Source of the DNA: Deltaproteobacteria bacterium
GTDB lineage: Bacteria > Desulfobacterota > Deferrisomatia > Deferrisomatales > JACRMM01
Direction of reading: 5' to 3'
Length of the DNA: 64,000 bases
Assembly (NCBI GenBank): GCA_016214985.1
Contig: JACRMM010000057.1
Location: forward strand, 1-64,000
The translations under genes were made by a program, and so were the position numbers. Below are positions 24,877 to 33,071 of this stretch, piece after piece. How positions within the stretch are numbered: position 1 is the first letter of the stretch; every line of letters begins with the position of its first letter. A model generated the notes under the pieces. That model worked only from the letters and a program-made list of their open reading frames with translations. It ran no database searches and had not been told where the DNA came from.

Positions 24877-25244
24877 GGGCCCAGGACCGTTCGGATCTTC
24901 TCCAGGAGCTCTGCCGCGCCGAAGGGCTTGGTGACGTAGAGATCCGCCCCGACCTCCACGCCTTTCTTCTTCTCGAGGGGCTGTCCTTTGGCCGTCAGCA
25001 TCACAACCTTCACGTCCTTCATCCCCGGGCTCTCGCGCAGGCGCCGGCACACCTCGTAGCCATCCTTGCGCGGCATGGCCACGTCGAGAAGGATCAGGTC
25101 CGGCCGCGCCGAGGCCGCCACCTCCAGCGCCTCGTCTCCGTCCCGCGCCGTGTAGACGTCGTACCCCTCCTCCTCCAGGATGAACTCCAGCGACAGCAGG
25201 ATGTTCGGTTCGTCGTCCACGGCCAGGATCTTTCGCTTGCCCAT
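24873..25244 (-). CDS. Single-domain response regulator (CheY-like receiver)
   Basis: The 123-residue protein is a lone receiver domain: KILAVDDEPN (acidic pocket), LILLDVAMPRKDGYEV (phospho-acceptor Asp near 55), VVMLTAKG (Thr) and YVTKPFGAAELL (Lys). It has no output domain. It heads a four-gene operon (receiver, sensor-exonuclease, small membrane protein, SSS kinase) joined by overlaps, so the SSS kinase is its likely phosphodonor and the sensor-exonuclease a likely target; that wiring is inference. GGGGAGG precedes the ATG. Confidence 0.88.
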   Translation of the reverse strand: MGKRKILAVDDEPNILLSLEFILEEEGYDVYTARDGDEALEVAASARPDLILLDVAMPRKDGYEVCRRLRESPGMKDVKVVMLTAKGQPLEKKKGVEVGADLYVTKPFGAAELLEKIRTVLGP

Positions 25245-25439
25245 GCACCGCCTCCCCTTCGCGGGGGCCCCGGGCCCCGCAGCATCAAACCATATCTCAA
25301 AAGAAGATCCGAGGAAAGACCCGGCACCGGATCTCGCGGGGCCATCGATGCCAAGAACGTTGATCCGGCGTTGCATCCATCGCTCCCGGACCGGTGCGGC
25401 GTCGGGCCGGACAGACCCCGGGGGCGTTGACACTTCAGG

Positions 25440-25470
25440 GGCGGAGCCCGTAGGATTCGAGCCTACTGTT
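25440..25470 (-). other. tRNA 3'-end-like fragment
   Basis: Read on the minus strand, this stretch gives a T-arm (GTAGG stem, CTCGAAT loop, CCTAC) followed by GGGCTCC and then G-C-C, as at the end of a tRNA. No matching 5' acceptor (GGAGCCC on the minus strand) or anticodon arm is found within about 90 bases, so it is not a complete gene. It could be the remnant of an integration (attachment) site or of a lost tRNA. Confidence 0.35.
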
Positions 25471-25496
25471 ACACCGACGGGTCTCGAGGAGGGAAG

Positions 25497-26057
25497 GTGC
25501 CGAGCCGATCGTGGTGGCGCTGGATGACCGCTGGTCTGCTGGTGGTCGTGACCAGCGTCGGTGCAGCGTCGTGGTTGCGAGGCCGTGAAAGGGAGCGCGC
25601 GCACGCCGAGGGTTTACGGATCGCCGGTGAAGCGGCTGCCCTGGGCCGTCAGGGACGGGCGGCAGGTTCGGCCGGACGCCGCGCCGAGGCGGCCGACCTC
25701 CTGAATCGCGCCGTGCGCCTGCTGCGGGGCGCCCGAGGGGTGAGCGGGGACCCCTTTGCTGCCCTGCTCGTCGACCTCGCGTCCTTGCGCCTGTCCCAGG
25801 ATCCCCGGGACGAGGCCCTGCGCAGCTCGGCGCGAGCCCTGCTCGCGGAGGCCCGCCGGGTGCCCGATCTGACATCGAGCCTGCGGGCCCGCATCGACCG
25901 GGACCTCGGGAGCCTGTGCCTGCTGGACGGCGAGCTCCAGGCCGCCGAAGCCTGGTACGCCGAGGCACAGCGGCTCGACCCGGGCGACGCCCGATCGCGT
26001 GATCGCCTCGCCCTACTTCGGAGCACGCGTCCGCCCGAGCCCACGCGCAACCTCTGA
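25497..26057 (+). CDS. Membrane-anchored TPR-like protein
   Basis: The 186-residue protein has one N-terminal helix (WMTAGLLVVVTSVGAASWL) and then Ala/Arg-rich helix pairs typical of degenerate TPRs, the clearest being LGSLCLLDGELQAAEAWYAE followed by AQRLDPGDARSRDRLA near residues 137-172. It starts with GTG after a GGAGGG site. It is probably an inner-membrane scaffolding protein facing the periplasm. The partner is unknown. It is transcribed convergently with the pyrophosphatase-like gene. Confidence 0.7.
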   Translation: MPSRSWWRWMTAGLLVVVTSVGAASWLRGRERERAHAEGLRIAGEAAALGRQGRAAGSAGRRAEAADLLNRAVRLLRGARGVSGDPFAALLVDLASLRLSQDPRDEALRSSARALLAEARRVPDLTSSLRARIDRDLGSLCLLDGELQAAEAWYAEAQRLDPGDARSRDRLALLRSTRPPEPTRNL

Positions 26058-26117
26058 TCCACGCCCACGGCTCGCCGCAGGAGGTTTCGAGCGCGCGCCG
26101 GCGGGCGGCCGCTTCGA

Positions 26118-28097
26118 TCAGAGGTGGGGGAGGAGCGGAGCGGCGGCGAGGCTCGCGGCTGCCAGGGCCTTCAGGAAGACCTGGACGGCGGGGCCGGCGG
26201 CGTCCTTCAGGGGCTCGCCCACGGCGTCGCCCACGATCGCCGCTCGGTGAGCCAGGGAGCCCTCGCCGCCCAGGGCTCCGGACTCGATCCAGCGGCGCCC
26301 GCCGCGCCAGACATCGCCGGCATCCGCGAGCAGGAAGGAAAGGAGCGTCCCGGAAGCGATCGCACCAGCGAGCGCCCCGCCGAGCGCCTCGGCCCCGAGC
26401 CCCATCCCAAGCGCGAGGGGCACTCCAAGCGCCGTGAGCGAAGGAAGGCCCGTGCGCCCCACCGCGGCTCGGGAGGCCTCCCCCGCCCACCTCCGCGTCC
26501 AGTCGCCGCCCGTCCCCGCCTCCCGAGCGAGCCGTCGTCCCTGCGCCACGAGCTCGAAAGCCACTTCTCCAACCCCATTGAGGGCCGTGGCGGCGATCAG
26601 GAACGGCAGGGCAGCGCCGATCAGGAGCCCGATCAAGGTCCTCGGGTGCCCGAGGTCCACCGAACCTAGCCCCGCAAGGACCAGGTACCCGCAGAAGAGC
26701 GCCACCCCCGAGAGCGCTGCCGCCCCGGCGGCGAAGCCGCGACGTCGGGCGGCGTGGATCACGCCCTCCCCGTGGAGCGCCTCAGCCATCTCCCGGACGT
26801 CGCTCCCCAACGCCGCGGCCGCCGCGATGCGCCGGGCCAGGGACGCGATGGGGGCGAAGGCAGCGAGGCTTCCGGCGAGCCCGGCACAGGAGACCAGACC
26901 CACCGCACACACCGCAGCACCGTAGAGACCAGCGGCGGAGGTTGCGGCCAGCAGGGCGAGCCCCAGAAGAACGACCGACGCGACGGCCCCCTCCAGCCCG
27001 GCGGCAAGGCCGGCGAGCACGATGTCCGCCGATCCGAGCTGAGCGCTCTCCGCGAATCGCGACGCGCGCCTTCGGGAGGCGTAGTACGACGTCGCGGCGC
27101 CCAGCGCAGGGCTTACGGCCGCGCCGAGAGCGGCCGCGACAGCGGCAGCGGGCGGCAGACCGAGCAGGGCCGCAAGGCCGAAGGAGCCGACAACCAGGGT
27201 GACGACGGGCAGCACCGAGACCAGCCGAACGCTCCTCGGTCCCGCGACGCCGGGGGCGACCAAGAGAACAGCACACGCGGCCAGGGACGCGAGGAGACCG
27301 AGGGCGGCGAGAAGAAACGGAAAGGCAGCGAGCGCGGGACGGGCGCCACCGGGCACGGACAGCCCTGCTGCCCCTACGATCGCCGCCGCGACGAGCGCTC
27401 CGGCCGCCGAGTCGAAGAGGTCGGCCCCGGCTGCGGCCGTGTCAGCCGCGATCTCTCCGGTGAGGGAGAGGCCGGCCGCGGGATCGGCGCCCCCGGGCGC
27501 CCACAGGGGCTCGCCCAATCGGACGAGCAGATCGGCCGCGCGGTCCGCGGCCTTGGCGAGCACGCCGCCGGCCCTCGTCAGCAGGGCTACACAGGCCGTG
27601 CCCAGCGCAAATCCTGCCAGCTCCTGGGCCGAGCCGGGCGAGGAGAGAACCAGGTGGGTGACGCTGGCGCCAAGCAGCGCGAGTGCCGCCACAGCGACAC
27701 CCGACACAGCGGCACCCGCGTGCGCGGTGGAACGCGCCTTGGGCCCTCCCAGCTCCCGAGCGGCCTGGGCGACCCGGCTACCCGTCTGGGTCGCGGCGCG
27801 GGCCCCGGTCGCGGCGGCCAGAGCGGCCAGAAGCGCGCCGACGGCGAACGCTCCGCCCGAACCGGGGCCCAGCTGCCAGGCGACCAGCACGAAGACCACG
27901 GCTCCGGCCGGCAACAGGAACCGAACCACCTCGCGTAGGAACGCCTCAGCGCCGGCAGCCTGTTCCCTGGTGTTGGCCGCCATGGCGGCATTTCCGGCCG
28001 GCCGGGCCCAGAGCACCCCATAAAGGACGCCCGCGGCGCCCAGGGCGCAGGCCGCCACTGAGGGGGCCAACCAGCTGCCGTACCCGAATCCGGCCAC
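26118..28097 (-). CDS. Membrane pyrophosphatase homologue with degenerate active site
   Basis: The 659-residue protein has the length and about 16 membrane segments of membrane-bound H+/Na+ pyrophosphatases, and the fold-level landmarks KAAD-RAADL, GADLFDS, GFAAGAAALSGVALF and a C-terminal GGEGSLAHRAAIVGDAVGEP align well. The catalytic loops do not. The usual DNVGDNVGD is SLTGEIAAD, the DAYGPIADN loop is AAFAPIASL, the K of GK(V/T)E is R, and AWDNAKK is VWRGGRR. PPi and Mg binding should be lost. GTG start after GGAGGAG. It is likely a pseudoenzyme rather than a decayed gene, because the frame is fully open. Confidence 0.8.
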   Translation of the reverse strand: MAGFGYGSWLAPSVAACALGAAGVLYGVLWARPAGNAAMAANTREQAAGAEAFLREVVRFLLPAGAVVFVLVAWQLGPGSGGAFAVGALLAALAAATGARAATQTGSRVAQAARELGGPKARSTAHAGAAVSGVAVAALALLGASVTHLVLSSPGSAQELAGFALGTACVALLTRAGGVLAKAADRAADLLVRLGEPLWAPGGADPAAGLSLTGEIAADTAAAGADLFDSAAGALVAAAIVGAAGLSVPGGARPALAAFPFLLAALGLLASLAACAVLLVAPGVAGPRSVRLVSVLPVVTLVVGSFGLAALLGLPPAAAVAAALGAAVSPALGAATSYYASRRRASRFAESAQLGSADIVLAGLAAGLEGAVASVVLLGLALLAATSAAGLYGAAVCAVGLVSCAGLAGSLAAFAPIASLARRIAAAAALGSDVREMAEALHGEGVIHAARRRGFAAGAAALSGVALFCGYLVLAGLGSVDLGHPRTLIGLLIGAALPFLIAATALNGVGEVAFELVAQGRRLAREAGTGGDWTRRWAGEASRAAVGRTGLPSLTALGVPLALGMGLGAEALGGALAGAIASGTLLSFLLADAGDVWRGGRRWIESGALGGEGSLAHRAAIVGDAVGEPLKDAAGPAVQVFLKALAAASLAAAPLLPHL

Positions 28098-28194
28098 GGG
28101 TGCTCCTCCGACAGCGGGGCTCCAGCGCCCAGCCGGCTGGGGTGCGTGACAGAAGATGCGTCGGGGGACGGAAGGCCGCTCCGGCCGAAGCGCC

Positions 28195-28770
28195 TCAGCC
28201 GTTGAAGCGGTTCATGGCGATCAGCGGCCCCTCGACGGCCAGCGCCTCCACCGCGTCGACAACCCCCTCCAAGAGAGGCGGAACGAGGACCGCCTCGGCA
28301 GGGTCGAACGGCGAGAGGACGTAGTCCACCACCTCGCCCCTCTCCCTGGGGCGCCCGATGCCGACCTTGACCCGAGCAAACTCCCCGGTACCGAGCGCCT
28401 CCACGATCGACCGGAGACCGTTGTGGCCGCCGTGGCCGCCCGCAGCGCGCACGCGCAGGGCGCCGAAGGGCAGGTCGAGATCGTCGTGCACTACCACGAG
28501 CGACACCGACGGCACCGAGCACCGCTCCATCAGCTCGCGCACAGCGAGGCCGCTTCGGTTCATGTAGGTCTGAGGGAGGGCGAGCACGGCGGGCCGCTGC
28601 GAGGCCGCGCCCAGCGCGGCCTCGCAAACCAGGCTGTGACCCATCGGCCGCCAGGGACTTCCGCCGCGGCGGTCGGCCAGCGTCTGCACGACCCGAAACC
28701 CCAGGTTATGGCGCGTCTGGGCATACTCAGGGCCCGGATTGCCGAGCCCCACGACCAGCAGGGTGGACAG
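28195..28770 (-). CDS. pth: Peptidyl-tRNA hydrolase
   Basis: This 191-residue enzyme recycles peptidyl-tRNA. It shows GLGNPGPEYAQTRHNLGF (with the catalytic His in TRHN), PQTYMNRSGLAV, HDDLDLPFG (catalytic Asp) and GGHGGHNGLRSI. The first beta strand (STLLVV before GLGNPG) is encoded only if translation starts at a CTG at 28770, which has GAGGTG about six bases upstream. The first standard codon, GTG 28752, would remove that strand. The frame is closed by the rplY stop just upstream. It lies downstream of rplY in the usual prs-rplY-pth order. Confidence 0.9.
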   Translation of the reverse strand: MSTLLVVGLGNPGPEYAQTRHNLGFRVVQTLADRRGGSPWRPMGHSLVCEAALGAASQRPAVLALPQTYMNRSGLAVRELMERCSVPSVSLVVVHDDLDLPFGALRVRAAGGHGGHNGLRSIVEALGTGEFARVKVGIGRPRERGEVVDYVLSPFDPAEAVLVPPLLEGVVDAVEALAVEGPLIAMNRFNG

Positions 28771-28779
28771 GGTGCACCT

Positions 28780-29391
28780 CTAGCCGGCCGCCGCGCCCTC
28801 CGCCTCCTCCGTGGCCTCTTCCTGGTACCCGGCCCCAATCACCGCGCAAATGGTGAGCTTGGGTTCGGCCAGGATGCGCACGCCCTCGGGGGCGACCACG
28901 TCGACCACGTGGATCGAATGCCCGGGCGACAGCTCGGTCACGTCCACCTCGATGGCCTCGGGCAGGTCGTCTACGAGGCACGCGACCAGAAGGTCGCGCC
29001 GAGCCACCTGGAGGATTCCGCCCAGCTTGACGCCGATCGCCATGCCGACGAGGCGCACCGGGACCGTGGCGTGGATCACCTTGGTGGGGTCGGGCTTGTA
29101 GAAGTCGGCGTGGAGGAACGACCGCTCGACCGGGTGAACCTGCAGATCCTTGACGATCACGCGAGTGCCGTCGAGCACAGACCCGGGGGAGCGCACCCGC
29201 AGGAAGACGTTGCGGGCCGCGGGCGTCGAGAGTGCCTTCACCAGGTCCTGCTCGCGGAAGGTCACCATCTGGGCATCCAGCCCAGGCCCATAGACGACGC
29301 CCGGGACCCTGCCGGCGGCCCGGTTCTTCCGGGCCGCGCCCTTCCCCGAGGCGACCTTGGTTTCCAGCGAAAACTCTACTTCGGTGTGCAT
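28780..29391 (-). CDS. rplY: 50S ribosomal protein L25 (Ctc form)
   Basis: This 203-residue protein is the long Ctc-type L25, with an N-terminal 5S rRNA-binding beta barrel (EVEFSLETKVASGKGAARKN, GRVPGVVYGPG) and a C-terminal TL5-like domain containing HPVERSFLHADFY and ELSPGHSIHVVDV. The tail is Glu/Ala rich. It binds 5S rRNA in the large subunit. It sits between prs and pth, a widely conserved arrangement. Confidence 0.93.
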   Translation of the reverse strand: MHTEVEFSLETKVASGKGAARKNRAAGRVPGVVYGPGLDAQMVTFREQDLVKALSTPAARNVFLRVRSPGSVLDGTRVIVKDLQVHPVERSFLHADFYKPDPTKVIHATVPVRLVGMAIGVKLGGILQVARRDLLVACLVDDLPEAIEVDVTELSPGHSIHVVDVVAPEGVRILAEPKLTICAVIGAGYQEEATEEAEGAAAG

Positions 29392-29436
29392 GGCAACGTC
29401 CTTTCTGCTTTCATCGGCTTCAAACCGTGACGAATC

Positions 29437-30378
29437 TCAGACGAACAGGGAGCTCACCGACCCGCACTCGGTAATGCGGCGGATCGCCTCGGCCAGGAGC
29501 GGGGCCACGGAGAGCACACGAATCTTCCCGCATGCGCTGGCCGCCGGGCTCAAGGGAACCGTGTCGGTGGCGATCAGCTCTTCCAGGGGCGCTTCCATCA
29601 GGCGATCCACGGCCGGCCCGGAGAGCACCGGGTGCGTGCACGCCGCGTACACGCGCCGGGCGCCGTTTTCGCGAAGCGCCCTCGCCGCGTTGGCCAAGGT
29701 GCCCGCGGTGTCGACCATGTCATCCAGGAGGATCGCATCGCGGTCAGCCACGTCGCCGATGATGTGCATCACCTCGCAAACGTTGGCCTTCTCGCGGCGT
29801 TTGTCGATGATCGCAAGCCCGGCGTCGAGGCGCTTGGCAAACGCACGAGCGCGTTCCACACCCCCCGCGTCCGGGCTCACCACGACCAGGTGATCGGCGG
29901 CGAAGCGGCGGCGCAGGTCGTCGAGGAGCACGGGCGCGGCGAAGAGGTTGTCGACGGGAATGTTGAAGAACCCCTGGATCTGGCCGGCGTGCAGGTCCAC
30001 GGTAAGGACCCGGTCGGCCCCGGCTACGGTGATCAGGTCGGCGATGAGCTTTGACGTGATCGGCACCCGCGGGTTCACCTTCCGGTCCTGCCGCGCATAG
30101 CCGTAGTAGGGGATCACCGCGGAGATGGAGTTGGCGCTCGCCCGCTTCAGGGCGTCCATCATCACCAGCAGCTCCATCACGTGGTCGTTGACCGGAGGAC
30201 AGGTCGACTGCACCACGAAGACGTCCCATCCCCGGACGCTCTCCTGGATGTCACAACTGATCTCGCCGTCGCTGAACCGCTTGACGACGGCCTGTCCCAG
30301 GGGAAGGCCCAGATGGCCGCAGATGGCCTCGGACAGGGGACGATTCGCATTACCGGTGAAAATGCGGACGTTGTTCAT
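29437..30378 (-). CDS. prs: Ribose-phosphate pyrophosphokinase
   Basis: The 313-residue PRPP synthetase (class I) converts ribose-5-phosphate and ATP to PRPP. It shows the ATP-binding RFSDGEISCDIQESVRGWDV, the flexible YARQDRKVNPR loop, the VDLHAGQIQGFF motif and the PRPP-binding DDMVDTAGTL. It starts with MNNVRIFTGNANRPLSE, matching the family. It is downstream of tRNA-Gln and ispE on the same strand. Confidence 0.95.
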   Translation of the reverse strand: MNNVRIFTGNANRPLSEAICGHLGLPLGQAVVKRFSDGEISCDIQESVRGWDVFVVQSTCPPVNDHVMELLVMMDALKRASANSISAVIPYYGYARQDRKVNPRVPITSKLIADLITVAGADRVLTVDLHAGQIQGFFNIPVDNLFAAPVLLDDLRRRFAADHLVVVSPDAGGVERARAFAKRLDAGLAIIDKRREKANVCEVMHIIGDVADRDAILLDDMVDTAGTLANAARALRENGARRVYAACTHPVLSGPAVDRLMEAPLEELIATDTVPLSPAASACGKIRVLSVAPLLAEAIRRITECGSVSSLFV

Positions 30379-30423
30379 GGGATGGCGGCGGCTCCGGGGG
30401 ACCAGGGCTCATCGTGCGAGCGT

Positions 30424-30498
30424 TGGCTGGGGCGGGAGGATTCGAACCTCCGATTGCTGGAATCAAAATCCAGTGACTTACCGCTTGTCGACGCCCCA
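30424..30498 (-). tRNA. tRNA-Gln (anticodon TTG)
   Basis: The minus strand folds as a complete cloverleaf. The acceptor TGGGGCG pairs with CGCCCCA, the anticodon arm CTGGA-TTTTGAT-TCCAG carries TTG, the T arm GGAGG-TTCGAAT-CCTCC is standard, and the discriminator G is followed by an encoded CCA (30424-30426). UUG reads CAA and, with modification, CAG glutamine codons. Its place between ispE and prs is seen in many deltaproteobacteria. Confidence 0.96.
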
Positions 30499-30508
30499 GT
30501 GCAGGCTT

Positions 30509-31405
30509 CTAGGCGTAAGCGGGGGAGCTGCCGGGCGCCAGGGTGTGGACGACCTCGATCCGCCAACCCGCCGCCTCCGAACGCTTCGCCACGCAAGACG
30601 CCGCCTCCTGCGCTCTCTCCTCGTCTGGGAAGAGGCCGAAGGCGGCGGAACCCGATCCGGACATGAGAACCCCCGGAGATCCGGCGGCCATCAGCGATTC
30701 CAGGGCATCGCCCACGAGGGGCTCCAGGGACCGCGCGGCGGGCTCCAGGTCGTTGCGGAGGCTCTCGACAAACCCCTGGAAACGAAGGTGGCTTATCCTA
30801 GGGGGCTGCCCTGGGGTTGTCAACCCCATAGTGAAGCGCGAAAAGACAGCGGCCGTCGAAAGAAAAACCCCCGGGTGGACGATGACGAGCCACAGCGGGG
30901 CGAAGGGCGGAATCGGTCGAACGATCTCCCCCACCCCCTCCACCCAGGCCGCCGCGCGCGCGAGGAAGAATGGAACGTCGGCGCCGACATGAAAGGCGGC
31001 GTCGCGGCGATCCTGCGGCGACAGAGGCACTCCGAAGAGCGCCTCGAGCCCCAGCAGGGTGGTTGCGGCGTCGCTCGATCCCCCCCCCAACCCGGCGCCC
31101 ACGGGGATGCGCTTGGCCACGCCGATCCGGATGCCCCCGGCCAAGGCCGCACGTTCAAAATAGAAGCGCGCCGCCCGGTAGCACAGGTTCCGCTCACCGG
31201 ACTCCACGTGAGCGTTCCCGGTGCTCACGACCTCGATCCGGCCGGGCTCCTCGAGGCACTCCAAGACGAGCTCGTCGAACAAGCTGACGGGCACCAGGAA
31301 CATCCTGAGCTCGTGATACCCGTCGGGCCGACGTCCGAGCACCTCCAGAAAGAGGTTCACCTTGGCCGGGGCGAGCAGGTGCAGAGTGGCCGGAGCATCG
31401 GGCAT
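30509..31405 (-). CDS. ispE: 4-diphosphocytidyl-2-C-methyl-D-erythritol kinase
   Basis: This 298-residue GHMP kinase phosphorylates CDP-methylerythritol in the MEP isoprenoid pathway. It has the substrate-binding LLAPAKVNLFLEVLGRRPDG at the N terminus, the GHMP ATP-binding loop RIPVGAGLGGGSSDAAT near 95, GADVPFFLARAAAWVEGVGE near 140 and a C-terminal MSGSGSAAFGLF. ATG 31405 fits the family start; a GTG at 31426 in frame is an alternative. It is first in the ispE-tRNA-prs-rplY-pth unit. Confidence 0.93.
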   Translation of the reverse strand: MPDAPATLHLLAPAKVNLFLEVLGRRPDGYHELRMFLVPVSLFDELVLECLEEPGRIEVVSTGNAHVESGERNLCYRAARFYFERAALAGGIRIGVAKRIPVGAGLGGGSSDAATTLLGLEALFGVPLSPQDRRDAAFHVGADVPFFLARAAAWVEGVGEIVRPIPPFAPLWLVIVHPGVFLSTAAVFSRFTMGLTTPGQPPRISHLRFQGFVESLRNDLEPAARSLEPLVGDALESLMAAGSPGVLMSGSGSAAFGLFPDEERAQEAASCVAKRSEAAGWRIEVVHTLAPGSSPAYA

Positions 31406-31499
31406 GACCGTCTCGTCTACGGACACGGGGAGGCCGGCCCCATGGCCGCCTCCCCGCGCGCTGCCGGCGGTGGCCGCAGATCGCGGCGGCGAGCGGCTC

Positions 31500-32681
31500 T
31501 CACAGGGCGCCGGCGAGCCTCTTCCCGTACTCCTCGGCCGCCGCCAGGTCGGCCTCGGTGGGGACGAGCTGCACGCGCAGCGGATCCTCCGGAACCTTGA
31601 GCTTGAGACCTCGCAACCGGTCGGCGAGCATCTTGGGTCCCTCGCCGCTCCATCCGTAGGAGCCGAAGGCCGCTCCCACCTTGTCCTTCATCTTGAGGGT
31701 CGCGAGCGAGCTCAGGAGCGCCCAGGCATGCTCCAGCGCATCGCCGTTGATCGTGCAGGAGCCGACCGCGATCCCGTTGGAGAGTTCGATGTCGTCGAGG
31801 ATCGCGTGGAGGTCCACCCCGAGGAGGTCGAACAGGGCCGCCTCGGCCCCGGCCGCCTCGGCACCCCGGACCATCGCCTGGGCCAGTTTCTCGGTGTTGC
31901 CGTAGGCGCTGGCGTAGAACACGAGCAGTCGCTTCCGGTCTCGGGCCGGCGGCTCTGCGCTCCACTCCCGGTAGCGCGCCAGGCAGCGGTCGACGCTCGA
32001 GCGCAGGATGGGGCCGTGGCTCGGACACACTACGTTCAGGGGCAGCCCTTCGAGCTTCGCGAGCCCCTTGCGCACATGCTCCTTGAAGGGCCGCATGATC
32101 ACGTGGAAGTAGTACCGGAACGCGTAGTCATAGTTCTCGACGCGGTCGTCGAAGAGCCGGTCGTCGCAGTAGTGGGCACCCAGGAAGTCGCAGGGGAAGA
32201 GGGCGCCGTCCTCCGGCACGTAGGTGAACATGGTATCGGGCCAGTGGAGGTAGGGGGCGACCAGGAATCGAAGCGTCTTGCCTCCGAGATCGAGGGTGTC
32301 GCCGTCCGCCGCTACGATCGGATCCACATCGCGGTTGAGAACCTGGGAAAGCAGGGCCTTCCCCGGCCGCGTCACCACGACCCGCGCTTGAGGCGCAGCC
32401 TCCAGGAGTGCCGCCGCGGCACCCGAGTGGTCCGGCTCGAGATGGTTGAGAACGAGGTAGTCGATGCGCGCCGGATCCACGGCTCGGCGGACAATGTCCA
32501 CGAATTCGCGGCCGTACCGGCCCTTGTTGGCGTCGACGAGCGCGATCCGATCGCGGCCGCTCACCAGGTACGAGTTGTAGGTGGTGCCGTGCTCGGCACG
32601 CATCACGACGTCGAATACGCGCAGCTGCGGGTCGAGCACACCCACCCACTGGATGCCGGGTACGATCTCAACGGGCTCCAT
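31500..32681 (-). CDS. Flavodiiron protein (A-type flavoprotein)
   Basis: The 393-residue protein joins a metallo-beta-lactamase-like diiron domain (about 1-250) to an FMN-binding flavodoxin domain (about 255-393). The iron ligands are visible in NHLEPDHSG, PYLHWPD, CDFLGAHYCDD and CPSHGPIL; the FMN loop is YASAYGNTEKL. These enzymes reduce O2 to water or NO to N2O in anaerobes, taking electrons from rubredoxin. The rubredoxin gene is immediately upstream with overlapping ends. A GTG at 32690 overlapping the rubredoxin stop is an alternative start. Confidence 0.92.
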   Translation of the reverse strand: MEPVEIVPGIQWVGVLDPQLRVFDVVMRAEHGTTYNSYLVSGRDRIALVDANKGRYGREFVDIVRRAVDPARIDYLVLNHLEPDHSGAAAALLEAAPQARVVVTRPGKALLSQVLNRDVDPIVAADGDTLDLGGKTLRFLVAPYLHWPDTMFTYVPEDGALFPCDFLGAHYCDDRLFDDRVENYDYAFRYYFHVIMRPFKEHVRKGLAKLEGLPLNVVCPSHGPILRSSVDRCLARYREWSAEPPARDRKRLLVFYASAYGNTEKLAQAMVRGAEAAGAEAALFDLLGVDLHAILDDIELSNGIAVGSCTINGDALEHAWALLSSLATLKMKDKVGAAFGSYGWSGEGPKMLADRLRGLKLKVPEDPLRVQLVPTEADLAAAEEYGKRLAGAL

Positions 32682-32686
32682 CGTGG

Positions 32687-32845
32687 TCACATCGGCTCGA
32701 ACATGCTCTTTTCCGCACCACAGTCCGGGCAGGTCCAGTCGTCCGGGAGGTCTTCGAACGCGGTCCCCGGCGTGATGTCGTGATCCGGGTCGCCCTTGGC
32801 CGGGTCGTAAATGTAGCCGCAGATGCTGCACTGGTGCTTCTTCAT
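32687..32845 (-). CDS. Rubredoxin
   Basis: This is a 52-residue rubredoxin. Two Cys pairs bind one iron: CSICGYIYDP and CPDCGAEK, with the conserved TPGTAFEDLPDDW between them. It is an electron carrier, most simply for the flavodiiron protein that follows it on the same strand with coupled translation. GGAGGGATCGAC precedes the ATG. Confidence 0.95.
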   Translation of the reverse strand: MKKHQCSICGYIYDPAKGDPDHDITPGTAFEDLPDDWTCPDCGAEKSMFEPM

Positions 32846-32995
32846 GTCGATCCCTCCTTCGCGGGTGTCTAGCCGGCCGGGGCCCCGGGCCGGAGGGCGT
32901 CAAGGATGACACCAGACGGCCGAGACCGCAAGGATCAGCCGACACGGCGACCGCCCCTCCCTCGGTACGTGATTTCGGGGGGGGCGTTTGTGAGT

Positions 32996-33025
32996 TGTCG
33001 GCGGATCGTCTCGTGAACTAGAATC
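32996..33025 (+). promoter_or_regulatory. Probable sigma-70-type promoter for the TPR/cytochrome genes
   Basis: TTGTCG (32996-33001) and TAGAAT (33020-33025) are 18 bases apart, about 45 bases before the ATG of the TPR gene at 33072. The divergent rubredoxin promoter must also lie in this 226-base intergenic region but is not clear. Confidence 0.5.
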
Positions 33026-33071
33026 ACTCCCTCACTTTCCTCGGCTGCGCTCAGCGGAGGGGTTGGGGGGC

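Noticed and set aside
25443..25520. A complete tRNA gene overlapping the start of the TPR gene
   Set aside because: Only the T arm and 3' acceptor strand fit; there is no matching 5' acceptor, D arm or anticodon arm, so it is listed as a fragment.
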